From: a virus
Length of the DNA stretch: 44,048 nt
IMG/VR virus record: IMGVR_UViG_3300042465_005581
Span: 1-44,048 of that record
Reading direction: 5' to 3' (one strand)
The translations under genes were made by a program, and so were the position numbers. The notes below the pieces were generated by a model. That model saw only the letters and a list, made by a program, of their open reading frames with translations, was not told the origin of the DNA and did not search any database. Below are positions 33,247-41,493 of the stretch, piece by piece. Position 1 is the first letter of the stretch; each line of letters begins with the position of its first letter.

Positions 33247-33853
33247 TTCCGTAGTGTGGATATTTTGATTTATAGGTGTAATGAATTACATCTTCTGGTA
33301 TTTCTCTTTTTAGTTTCCAAGTTGCTTCGGTTGGAGTGTATGTAGAAACACCATTATCTTCTACAACGAAGTATAACGGTAAGTCAAAGTTCCTTGCATA
33401 TTTATGAACTTCGTAAAATATTCCACTTTCAAAACTCATATCTCCTACAAATATCCAAACTTTATCATCACCACCACTTTGCTTTATAGATAATGCAACA
33501 CCCAAAGCTATTGATAGACTCCCACCAACAATAGCAGATGAATAAAATTTCTCATCTATGTTACAAATTGTTATTGATTTTCCTTTAAGAATTTCTTCTT
33601 CAGTCCAAACAGGACAAACACCCTTTAATAGTGCATGGTAGTGAGAACGCCAAGTTGAGAATACCCAATCGGTTGTTTTTATTCTACTAAATACTTCAAT
33701 TAATTGTTCTTCGTTTCCATTTGAAAGGTGGATTGGTCCTCTAATTTTTGCATTTTCCCAATGGGAAACTATAAGATTTTCAAATCCTACTAAATCATTT
33801 GGTGTTTGAGTAATTTCTCTTACTACTGGATATTTTTCTAAATTTTTTATCAT
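33224..33853 (-). CDS. Thiamine-diphosphate enzyme PP-domain subunit (E1-alpha-like, minimal)
   Basis: The 209-residue protein has GPIHLSNGNEEQ (39-50), VFSTWRSHYHALLKG (64-78) and the pyrophosphate/Mg motif FVGDMSFESG followed 29 residues after the Asp by EDNG (Asp138, Asn167), as in E1-alpha subunits. SSAIVGGSLSIALGVAL is the preceding helix. Full E1-alpha is about 330-360 residues, so this is a minimal catalytic domain. With the PYR-domain protein at 27601-28131 it could form one active site at the interface. No E2 or lipoyl protein is seen in the window. It overlaps both neighbours by a few bases. Confidence 0.85.
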   Translation of the reverse strand: MIKNLEKYPVVREITQTPNDLVGFENLIVSHWENAKIRGPIHLSNGNEEQLIEVFSRIKTTDWVFSTWRSHYHALLKGVCPVWTEEEILKGKSITICNIDEKFYSSAIVGGSLSIALGVALSIKQSGGDDKVWIFVGDMSFESGIFYEVHKYARNFDLPLYFVVEDNGVSTYTPTEATWKLKREIPEDVIHYTYKSKYPHYGSGKWIPF

Positions 33854-34617
33854 AACTTTTCTTTTAAAAATTCTACTATTTTTTCTGCCACAAATTTATG
33901 CCCTTTTGTTGATTTATGTCTATCTGTTAGGGATTCGAATTCATCGCATATTCTATATTTATTCCCATCTATATATGTACCCATTGCTAAATCATCAAAA
34001 AATATAAAATTTTGTTTTTTTAATTCTTTGTTTTTTTCTTTTAAAATATCCCAATCACCATTCATATTTAAGTCTGCCCATGGAATCCAAAAAATTTTTA
34101 AACCCATTTCTCTAAACCATGCATTAATAAATTCAATTTGCATTAATAGTTTTTTAATTTCATATTCTTCATTATGAGAATATTGATAATACAAATTATA
34201 TAATTGATTCAATGGTTTCATTATTTCTTTTTCTTGGTATGGCCATCCTGTAAAATCAATTGTATTTACACTATAAAATTCATTAGTCGGTTCGTACCAA
34301 AAATGCTTTCTACTAAAAATGGTTGTTTGAACTACAAAAACATCATCTTTTTCTACTTTATTAAACTTTATTACTTCATATAATTTATTAATTATATTTT
34401 CATTTGAGTTACAACCAAATGCATAATTATTACTTTCGCAATTCAATAAATTACCAACTATTTTTGAATATCTATTTGCCTCTTTGTACTCACGTAATAT
34501 ATTAGAATTTGGTGCACTATAATCTTTTAATTTAGAATTTGTTTTAATATTATAATATTCCAAATTATCTAATCCACCTCCTTCGGTAAACGAACATCCA
34601 AAAAAATTAATTCTCAT
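33850..34617 (-). CDS. SGNH/GDSL hydrolase-like 'GCSFT' protein (short form B)
   Basis: The 255-residue protein begins MRINFFGCSFTEGGGLDN (candidate Ser9). NYAFGCNSNENIINKLYE is the Gly/Asn block, VFVVQTTIFSRKHF the core strand and SLTDRHKSTKGHKFVAEKIV the C-terminal D-x-H-type block (Asp and His as catalytic candidates). All SGNH blocks are present in order. The most likely substrate is an acylated sugar or glycan precursor. It overlaps the RmlC-like gene and the E1-alpha-like gene by 4 bases each. Confidence 0.65.
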   Translation of the reverse strand: MRINFFGCSFTEGGGLDNLEYYNIKTNSKLKDYSAPNSNILREYKEANRYSKIVGNLLNCESNNYAFGCNSNENIINKLYEVIKFNKVEKDDVFVVQTTIFSRKHFWYEPTNEFYSVNTIDFTGWPYQEKEIMKPLNQLYNLYYQYSHNEEYEIKKLLMQIEFINAWFREMGLKIFWIPWADLNMNGDWDILKEKNKELKKQNFIFFDDLAMGTYIDGNKYRICDEFESLTDRHKSTKGHKFVAEKIVEFLKEKL

Positions 34618-35150
34618 CTATCTCTTTTTTGTAATATTGGATTATTTGTTGGCCATTCCATTTGATATTCAGTATCATTCCATTTAACTACACCTTGTTC
34701 ATCTGCATCCACATAACCATCTTTGTAAAACAAATTATAGTGAAACATGCAATCGGTTAATGCATAATGTCCGTTTGCAAACCCTGGTGGAACTAATACT
34801 TGATTTCTCAATCTCTCTGAAATAATATATGATTCCCAATCTCCGTAAGTGGGTGAATCTTTTCTCATATCTAATACAACCAAATAGATATCACCTACTG
34901 CAGCTTGAACTAATTTCCAAGTCTTATTATCCCAATGCAATCCTCTCAATACACCCTTATATGATCTTGAAAATCTACCGTGTATTTCACATCCCTCACT
35001 CACATAATTCATTACAGGATGTTCTTTTGAATGAAAGGTTGTAAATATCTCACCTCTATATTCTCTGAACACCGATGGTTGAAATTGTGGAACTTCTATA
35101 CCAAAAGTTTTTGATGGAGTAACTTTGAACTCATCCCATTTACTACTCAT
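34614..35150 (-). CDS. dTDP-4-dehydrorhamnose 3,5-epimerase-like cupin (RmlC family)
   Basis: The 178-residue protein follows RmlC through its length: RFSRSYKGVLRGLHWDN (59-75, catalytic His72), KLVQAAVGDIYLVVLDMRKD, SPTYGDWESYIIS, VLVPPGFANGHYALTD (119-133), EQGVVKWND and EWPTNNPIL. RmlC epimerises C3 and C5 of 4-keto-6-deoxy sugars. The usual GFAHG is GFANG here (Asn126), and the Tyr acid position is uncertain, so it might be a 3-epimerase only. Gap of one base from the upstream epimerase gene, which may act on the same sugar. Rhamnose or a related deoxysugar is likely. Confidence 0.85.
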   Translation of the reverse strand: MSSKWDEFKVTPSKTFGIEVPQFQPSVFREYRGEIFTTFHSKEHPVMNYVSEGCEIHGRFSRSYKGVLRGLHWDNKTWKLVQAAVGDIYLVVLDMRKDSPTYGDWESYIISERLRNQVLVPPGFANGHYALTDCMFHYNLFYKDGYVDADEQGVVKWNDTEYQMEWPTNNPILQKRDR

Positions 35151-35151
35151 A

Positions 35152-36123
35152 CTATGTTTGATTTGCGTATCCTAACGGAAATCCGTTTCTAAATTCTGCA
35201 CCCATCTTTGGAACAATCATTTGATATCCCTGAATTAATTGTTTTATACCTCTATCCAAATCCCATTCAGGCATCCATCCTGTACCCTCTATTTTTGCGT
35301 TTGATACTATATAATCCCTTTTATCTGGATCTTCATAAAAATCGTTGTATGATACCGCAAAATCCTTTACATGGGATTGTATTTTTTCTAATAATTCTTG
35401 CTTTGAAAGATTTGCGGAACTTAATCCAACATTGAAAATCTCACCTTTGTATGTATCATAATTTTCTAACATAAAAAGGAAAGCGGATGCTACATCTTCA
35501 ACATGAATAAAGTTTCTTTTGAATGATTTTTCAAATACAACAATGTATTTATCTGTTATTGCTTTGTAAGTAAAATCATTAACCAATAAATCAGTTCTCA
35601 TTCTCGGTGATACGCCAAATACAGTTGCTAAACGAAATATAATAGCATCAGTTGATGTTTTTAAAAAGTTTTCTGCTTCACATTTAGTTTGTCCATAAAC
35701 TGAAATCGGATTTAATGGCGATTCTTCCGTACATTCCGTTTGGCCTTCACCAATTCCATAACCACTATTCGTATTTGGATAAAGTATTTTTTTTCCCTTT
35801 CCGCTTGTAAATTTTACTATATTTACAATTTGATTAAAGTTGATTTCTTTTGCTAATTTTGGGTCAGCTGCACATGCTGGAAATCCAACAATTGCCGCCA
35901 ATGGAATAATTACATCCACATCTTTGCATAATTTTTCTAAAAGAAATTCATTACGAACATCTCCATAAATAAATTTGAATTTTGGATTTGATGTATATTG
36001 TAATAGAGAAGTTTGATTAAATATTAATTTATCCAAAACTACAACTTCGTAATTTTGTTTTAATAATCTATCTACTATAATAGACCCCAAATAACCGGCT
36101 CCTCCTGTAACTAAAACTTTCAT
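35152..36123 (-). CDS. NAD-dependent nucleotide-sugar epimerase (SDR), paralogue C
   Basis: The 323-residue protein has VTGGAGYLGSIIVD (5-18), VIIPLAAIVGFPACAADP, ILYPNTNSGYG and an intact catalytic motif SVYGQTKCEAE (Tyr143, Lys147), followed by IIFRLATVFG and RNFIHVEDVASAF. This is an extended SDR of the UDP-glucose 4-epimerase/dTDP-glucose dehydratase class. It is directly upstream of the RmlC-like gene, so it may make or process its substrate. It starts one base after the free LamG gene. Substrate unknown. Confidence 0.85.
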   Translation of the reverse strand: MKVLVTGGAGYLGSIIVDRLLKQNYEVVVLDKLIFNQTSLLQYTSNPKFKFIYGDVRNEFLLEKLCKDVDVIIPLAAIVGFPACAADPKLAKEINFNQIVNIVKFTSGKGKKILYPNTNSGYGIGEGQTECTEESPLNPISVYGQTKCEAENFLKTSTDAIIFRLATVFGVSPRMRTDLLVNDFTYKAITDKYIVVFEKSFKRNFIHVEDVASAFLFMLENYDTYKGEIFNVGLSSANLSKQELLEKIQSHVKDFAVSYNDFYEDPDKRDYIVSNAKIEGTGWMPEWDLDRGIKQLIQGYQMIVPKMGAEFRNGFPLGYANQT

Positions 36124-36124
36124 A

Positions 36125-36874
36125 TTAAAAATAAATGTTGTGTTCTATATAAAATTGTGGGTAATTTCCACTAAATGATATATCCCAAACTTTATATCTA
36201 TTGTAATCTTTAAAATCACATAAAAATGCAAAATTTTCTCTTAATTTATAAGAGTAGTTTAATTTTTTTAAATTATTGAATACCGAATGACTGTAGGTAT
36301 CTTCGTAATTATCAATTAAATCTTGTACTTCCAATATATCAATTTTTTTATTTAAAACAAAAGCCAATTTATATTCATATACACCATCGGCTATATGTTC
36401 TTCTGGTCCTATCATACTACCACACCCAAACCAATAAAATGCATTAATATATGATTGTTTTTCATCAGATTCGTAATCAATTGTTCCTACCAATTCGCCA
36501 TTAAAATAACAAAATATTTTTCTTTGTTCGTAATGGTCGCATATCATAGTTAGTTCATTAAATTCATCTACTTCTGTATCGACCAATTGTTTTATAATTT
36601 GTTTTACTTTTGGAGTACCTTCATCATCTACAAACCAATATGTGTAACTAATATTAGAATTTCCCCATACATCTTTAAAAGCGGATATACCCGAATGCAT
36701 TCCATTTCTAGCTATTATAAATGAATCTTTTGAACCCAATTCTTCTGGAAAAATTTTTACAGTTACATGTAATGTAAAATCTTCTTCCATATAAGAATCT
36801 ATTCTTTTTGATACAGAATATCTACTTTCTGGTAAAATAAAAAATACATTATCTTTGTTTACTTTTAAACTCAT
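36125..36874 (-). CDS. Free-standing LamG/concanavalin-like lectin domain protein
   Basis: The 249-residue protein has the LamG/ConA jelly-roll pattern: DFTLHVTVKIFPEEL, DSFIIARNGMHSGISAF, KIFCYFNGELVGTIDY and a ADGVYEYKLAFVLNKKID segment, matching the order of strands (probe strand, 'Y-x-N-G-x-L', 'G-x-I-x-x-x-x-I-x-N') in the LamG regions of the three GT7 proteins nearby. No signal peptide, so it acts in the cytoplasm or is carried on the virion. It may bind the glycan made by this operon. It shares ATGA with the radical SAM gene. Confidence 0.6.
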   Translation of the reverse strand: MSLKVNKDNVFFILPESRYSVSKRIDSYMEEDFTLHVTVKIFPEELGSKDSFIIARNGMHSGISAFKDVWGNSNISYTYWFVDDEGTPKVKQIIKQLVDTEVDEFNELTMICDHYEQRKIFCYFNGELVGTIDYESDEKQSYINAFYWFGCGSMIGPEEHIADGVYEYKLAFVLNKKIDILEVQDLIDNYEDTYSHSVFNNLKKLNYSYKLRENFAFLCDFKDYNRYKVWDISFSGNYPQFYIEHNIYF

Positions 36875-38286
36875 ATTTTAATAGTTTTGCAGAAGTTATA
36901 AAACTCTTCTAATTCAGGAAATGTTTTTACAAAATTTGTTCCTCTACGTTTATCGTGATTTGAAAAATATTGATAAAAACTATATCTGTTTTTCATTTGT
37001 TGTGTAGGGTCTTGTGGTGCTAACATCCAATCGTAAATTCTTTTTACTTTTTGTACTTCAACATCACTATATCCAATATGTTCTGGACTAAATGATGGTG
37101 CTGCATAATATGTAATTAATTTTGATTGGTCTAAAATATATTTAGCAAAATCAAATGGAAGAACCTGAACTGTTTGGTGTAATGGGAATCTCAAATAAGA
37201 TGAATCCAAAAACACTGCGGAGTTCCAGTACCTATCATTTGAAGCATAGGTATCTTTTAATCCGTATACGTTATGTATTAATTGTTCATAATTAAATACA
37301 CTTAATGCATTGTATGTAGACATGAATGTGATAATAACTCTAGGACATTCGGTCAAAATCATATTAACGTGGTCCCAAAATCTATTAAATTCTAAACCCG
37401 TTCTAATGTATTCCGCTTGAGGTCCCCAAGTATCTATTGATGTGAAGATTACCACTTCTTTTGCTCTACCTTCATCTTCAATTCTTTTTATTTTTTCAAT
37501 GAATTTTTTTACTAATTCAGTAGGAACTCCTAAATTGGAATTAAATGCTAATTTAAGTTCCGTATTTGGATTTGGTTGTTCAATAATATAATCCAATACT
37601 TTCCAAGTATCTTTACTCATTAGAGGTTCACCTCCGGTAATTCTAAATGTATGTAAGTCTCTATACAAATCAGGCCACCATTTCCAAAATGCTTCTACAT
37701 ATGGATTATGCTCTCTGGCAGGAATTGGAAATTTATCTTCAACTTTTAACCATTCATTTGAATTAAAATTATCCAAAGTAGGATAATGTCCGTATTGTTC
37801 TATTTCTTCAACCCACTTTGAACTGAATGCAGGTCCACAATATGAACATTTAAAATTACAAGCGTTACTAAAAGCAACTTCTACATATTTTGGATTGTAA
37901 TCATCTCTCCAATCTGATTCGGTTATATCTTTCATAAACGGATAAGACCAACTCTCACCTGATTTAAAAATTCTATCACTAAATCTATCGGAATTATCTT
38001 CTACTCCCCAACAATAATCACACTCAACAGGTCTACTACCTTGTAACATTTCTTTTCTACGAAGTTTTTTATATCTCGTATTATGAAGTGCCGATGGGTT
38101 TCGTGCAATTTCTTGTTCAGAAATTTTGTGAGTACGAGGGTGGTGACATGAGTGGTTATGACCATTTTGCAACTGAAGTGTTACTTGAGTCCACTTTGCC
38201 AAACACATTCCTGGTCCAACTTTATCCAATTCATCTTTCACACGTAAGTAAATTGGATTTTCTATGTATGTTTTATTATCTGCCAT
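36871..38286 (-). CDS. Twitch-type radical SAM enzyme
   Basis: The 471-residue protein has the radical SAM cluster motif NACNFKCSYCG (Cys143, Cys147, Cys150) and FRITGGEPLMSKD for SAM binding. The N-terminal part (MCLAKWTQVTLQLQNGHNH then SCHHPRTH, and PVECDYCWG) has further Cys/His residues that could hold an auxiliary Fe-S cluster. I know this as a twitch-domain radical SAM family common in marine T4-like phages. The substrate is unknown; in this operon it could be a sugar, a glycoprotein or a peptide. It lies between a GT7-LamG gene and the free LamG gene. Confidence 0.8.
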   Translation of the reverse strand: MADNKTYIENPIYLRVKDELDKVGPGMCLAKWTQVTLQLQNGHNHSCHHPRTHKISEQEIARNPSALHNTRYKKLRRKEMLQGSRPVECDYCWGVEDNSDRFSDRIFKSGESWSYPFMKDITESDWRDDYNPKYVEVAFSNACNFKCSYCGPAFSSKWVEEIEQYGHYPTLDNFNSNEWLKVEDKFPIPAREHNPYVEAFWKWWPDLYRDLHTFRITGGEPLMSKDTWKVLDYIIEQPNPNTELKLAFNSNLGVPTELVKKFIEKIKRIEDEGRAKEVVIFTSIDTWGPQAEYIRTGLEFNRFWDHVNMILTECPRVIITFMSTYNALSVFNYEQLIHNVYGLKDTYASNDRYWNSAVFLDSSYLRFPLHQTVQVLPFDFAKYILDQSKLITYYAAPSFSPEHIGYSDVEVQKVKRIYDWMLAPQDPTQQMKNRYSFYQYFSNHDKRRGTNFVKTFPELEEFYNFCKTIKI

Positions 38287-38289
38287 ATT

Positions 38290-39747
38290 TTAACAATGTA
38301 CGTTTATCATTTTATGTTTTTCAAAAATAATATCAGTACTAATATATGTATATTTCATACTGTTTATACCATCTTTTTTATAATCTATTTTTCCTTGTTG
38401 CATTTCTAACACATACCGTCTTTCATTAGCTGCGGTTGTTTCACCTTTGGCCCATTTATCAATTCCACCAACATTAATCAAACCTTCCGTTTTGTGTGGT
38501 AAACAAAAAAACTTACCATCTCTACGATGTGGTAAAACTACATCAGGTATTACAATATCTCTATCTTCAAATTCTACGTTGTTAATAATCCCATCATTTA
38601 ATTCTGCTTGGTCTATTAAGTATCCGTTTTCAATATCATCAAAATTATAATGTAAAACCAATCCATTAGTTGAATACTGTCTATTTAATAATTCAACTTC
38701 GGCCTCATCTAATGCTCTATTCCAAATCTTTATATCAGCTATTTCACCTTTAAAAAATGCGTTTGGTTCAAATCCTGCTACAGAGGGTGTATGTCCAATG
38801 TAAAATGGTTCACTACCATATCTTTTTAAATCAAATTGATATCTAATCGGTGATTGTGTTCCCATACCATTTCTTGCATCACTTTCTCTACCATTAATGT
38901 ATAAGTGCATTTTTTTAGTACGAGAATCTACAACCATTGTAACCCAACTCCACTCATTTTCATATCTTTTAACCCATTGATAAATGTGTTCTCTATGATT
39001 ATTCCAAAGCATTGCTGTATATGCTCTACTATTATTAAAAGATAATCCCCAATCAAATCCTGGTTTTCTTATTATCGGATATTCTACAAATTTTCGTTTA
39101 TCATCACCAATTAACCAAATAGGAACTTTTTCAATTTGTTGGTCTGCTTTTACTAATACCGAAACCGTATGGCAAGTATTTAATGCCTGTCTTAATTTAT
39201 CATCCGCCTGATTTGGTATTTTTATAAATGATGATTTTCCATCAAATACTCCAACTTTTTTTGTTTTATTATAATTTAAAGTTTTTTTATCAGCATATCC
39301 TTCCAATACACATCTCCAAAAAAGGTCATCATCTTCCATACCCCAATCCCAATAACCATTCGAATATCCGTTGGTTTTCATTACTTGTTCCTTTGTAAAT
39401 AACACTGCACCACCGAAGTATTCTTGGTATTTTAATCCATAATCGGACTGTGATATTCTAACTGCTAAATGTTTTGGTGCATCTGGATTATATGAATAAT
39501 CACAACTATCATCTTCCGGCACCATATCAATATCGTGCCAAACTATATAATCACACCCATCATCAAATGCGTATTTAGCAGCAATGTTTTTCATCAAGCC
39601 TCTGTTAAATAGTTTTTCATCACGTTGATGTGCTAAATAAATTGTGTGGTCAATTCCTCTTTCATCTAAAAATTTAGATACATGGGGAACGAACGATTTC
39701 ATATGTTCTTCTCTATTTCTATATGGTACGCAAACTCCTAATTTCAT
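38290..39747 (-). CDS. GT7 galactosyltransferase-like enzyme with nested LamG-like lectin domain (paralogue 1)
   Basis: The 485-residue protein starts as a GT7 (beta-1,4-galactosyltransferase) catalytic domain: MKLGVCVPYRNREEH, LFNRGLMKNIA (46-56), WHDIDMVPED (DxD 72-74) and YWDWGMEDDDLFWR (132-145). Residues about 165-395 are a LamG/ConA lectin fold (SSFIKIPNQ, TVSVLVKADQ, HLYINGRESD, FFKGEIADIKIWNRAL, LHYNFDD). After this the GT7 C terminus resumes: VVLPHRRDGKFFCLPHKTEG with a candidate metal-binding His418, and DGINSMKYTY (459-468) matching the DGLNSL-Y motif. The lectin is therefore inserted within the catalytic domain, not appended. It overlaps the next paralogue by one base. Confidence 0.75.
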   Translation of the reverse strand: MKLGVCVPYRNREEHMKSFVPHVSKFLDERGIDHTIYLAHQRDEKLFNRGLMKNIAAKYAFDDGCDYIVWHDIDMVPEDDSCDYSYNPDAPKHLAVRISQSDYGLKYQEYFGGAVLFTKEQVMKTNGYSNGYWDWGMEDDDLFWRCVLEGYADKKTLNYNKTKKVGVFDGKSSFIKIPNQADDKLRQALNTCHTVSVLVKADQQIEKVPIWLIGDDKRKFVEYPIIRKPGFDWGLSFNNSRAYTAMLWNNHREHIYQWVKRYENEWSWVTMVVDSRTKKMHLYINGRESDARNGMGTQSPIRYQFDLKRYGSEPFYIGHTPSVAGFEPNAFFKGEIADIKIWNRALDEAEVELLNRQYSTNGLVLHYNFDDIENGYLIDQAELNDGIINNVEFEDRDIVIPDVVLPHRRDGKFFCLPHKTEGLINVGGIDKWAKGETTAANERRYVLEMQQGKIDYKKDGINSMKYTYISTDIIFEKHKMINVHC

Positions 39748-41177
39748 TATAAAATAACAGATAAATGGTGATAATTATTTACTTGAGTATCTCCTAATGT
39801 TTTGTATGAACAATTATTCAAACCGTCCATATCAATATTATATAACTTCTTTTTTACTTCATTTAAAAATCTCAATTGATTTATTCTAGTTTCTTTTTGA
39901 ATCCAGCTTTTACCATTCCAACTATTTGGTTTGTGTGATAGTAATTTAAAAAGGCTTTCTCTTCTGTATGGTACTACCATTTCTTTTCCTAATGATTCTT
40001 CACTTTTTATAAAATGTGATTTTATAATTTCACCATCGTTACTATTTCCTGATAAATCAATTATTTTTCCATTCTTATAAAATTTAAAATCATAATATAA
40101 TTTTAAGTTTTTTGATGATTTATATCCTCTAAAATTTTCTAACAATGAGTTTTCTAAAGTATTTTCAGAAAGTATTTCAATTTCTCTTTCAGAAAGTTCT
40201 TTATCAAAAATGGCAAACTCGGATATTATTCCAAAAAACCAATTGTTATTATCTAATCTATTAGGACATCCGGTTGCTAAATAAAAATATTCCTCATCAG
40301 AATAATCTTTAAAGTTTTCTTCTAATTGCGTTGAATCAATTAATTCACCATCTTTATAAAATGATATAGTTTTGGATTCAATGGATATAGTTACACATAT
40401 TTGTGTAAAATGGTTTGTAAGTATTTCTGAATTAATTGAAAAACTTTTATTTTCCTGATTCCAAAAATCACATTTATATCTTCTAAATGAATTATAAGAA
40501 ATATTTGTATCATATCCAGGAATAGAAAATATAGTATATTCATCATACTCTTTCATTGGATTAGAAACAACTTCATCTGGTTTGAAAGAGACCAAAATTG
40601 ATAAATCATTTTTAAAATCAAATAAATCTTTTTTTGGAATTTTTATATACGAATCTTTTCCATTGAAATAAAATCCATATATTTTTTTAACTTCTTTTTT
40701 ACCAATTATTTTTCTATCTAAAAGAATATTTTTTTCAGAGCATCTAAATAGTAAATCATCATCTTCAAATCCCCAACCCCAATATAAATTAGAGTAACCA
40801 TTTATTGCTTCGAATACTTTATTAGACATCATAGTAACGCCTCCAAAATAATCATCAAATTGAAGATTTTTTGCTTTTTCATATTCTAATTCAAAGTTTG
40901 TAGCAAGGTGAAGTGGAACTTCTGAATAAGAATAATCAACTTCAATAGGAATCATATCTACATCATGAAATACGATATATTCACATCCCAATGATTTTGC
41001 CTTTAAATATCCAATATTTAAAAGTTTTCCTCTATTAAATGGTTTATCATCGGATTGTTCAACTATTATTATTTCACAATCTATATTTTTAGACTTTAAA
41101 AATTTTGTAGTATCTTCTATAAATCTTTTTAAATGAGATTCCCTACTTCTATATGGAACTATAATTCCTAATTTCAT
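39747..41177 (-). CDS. GT7 galactosyltransferase-like enzyme with nested LamG-like lectin domain (paralogue 2)
   Basis: The 476-residue protein repeats the architecture of its neighbour: MKLGIIVPYRSRESHL, KPFNRGKLLNIGY (45-57), FHDVDMIPIE (DxD 72-74) and LYWGWGFEDDDLLFR (131-145). A LamG-like domain spans about 168-400 (SYIKIPKKD, ISFYKDGELIDSTQ, WFFGIISEFAIFDKEL, LKLYYDFKF). The C-terminal GT7 part has VVPYRRESLFKLLSHKP and MDGLNNCSYKTL. Catalytic residues look complete, so it should transfer a hexose from UDP-sugar. It lies 2 bases after the 102-residue gene. Confidence 0.75.
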   Translation of the reverse strand: MKLGIIVPYRSRESHLKRFIEDTTKFLKSKNIDCEIIIVEQSDDKPFNRGKLLNIGYLKAKSLGCEYIVFHDVDMIPIEVDYSYSEVPLHLATNFELEYEKAKNLQFDDYFGGVTMMSNKVFEAINGYSNLYWGWGFEDDDLLFRCSEKNILLDRKIIGKKEVKKIYGFYFNGKDSYIKIPKKDLFDFKNDLSILVSFKPDEVVSNPMKEYDEYTIFSIPGYDTNISYNSFRRYKCDFWNQENKSFSINSEILTNHFTQICVTISIESKTISFYKDGELIDSTQLEENFKDYSDEEYFYLATGCPNRLDNNNWFFGIISEFAIFDKELSEREIEILSENTLENSLLENFRGYKSSKNLKLYYDFKFYKNGKIIDLSGNSNDGEIIKSHFIKSEESLGKEMVVPYRRESLFKLLSHKPNSWNGKSWIQKETRINQLRFLNEVKKKLYNIDMDGLNNCSYKTLGDTQVNNYHHLSVIL

Positions 41178-41179
41178 TT

Positions 41180-41488
41180 TTAAACTGTTTCTATATCTTT
41201 TTTAGGTCTTACTTTTCTAGCGGGTGTTGGTTCTGGTTTTTCCTCTTCCGCCGCTTTTTCTGCTTCTGCCGCGGGTGATACTCCATTTTTTGCTATATTG
41301 TGGAATTCATATAAATACCACGCAAGCCTTTCACCCCATTCTTTTTTGTCGATTTCTTCAAACCAAATAGTAAGTGCATCTAAAGAATTTGCAATCTTTT
41401 CTAATGCTTTAACTTTTCTTGTTTCTAATACAACCGATTCAAGGTTTTGCTCCGGTGCTTCTACCTCTTGTAGTTTTAATTTTGCCAT
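41180..41488 (-). CDS. Small acidic helical protein between GT7 paralogues, function unknown
   Basis: The 102-residue protein starts MAKLKLQEVEAPEQNLE, has a helical centre (KALEKIANSLDALTIWFEE, WGERLAWYLYEFHNIA) and ends in an Ala/Glu/Pro/Lys low-complexity tail. No catalytic motif or membrane span is seen. It is spaced 2 and 5 bases from two GT7-LamG genes, so it is co-expressed with them. It could be an accessory subunit, or an unrelated small structural protein; there is not enough to choose. Confidence 0.55.
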   Translation of the reverse strand: MAKLKLQEVEAPEQNLESVVLETRKVKALEKIANSLDALTIWFEEIDKKEWGERLAWYLYEFHNIAKNGVSPAAEAEKAAEEEKPEPTPARKVRPKKDIETV

Positions 41489-41493
41489 AAATT

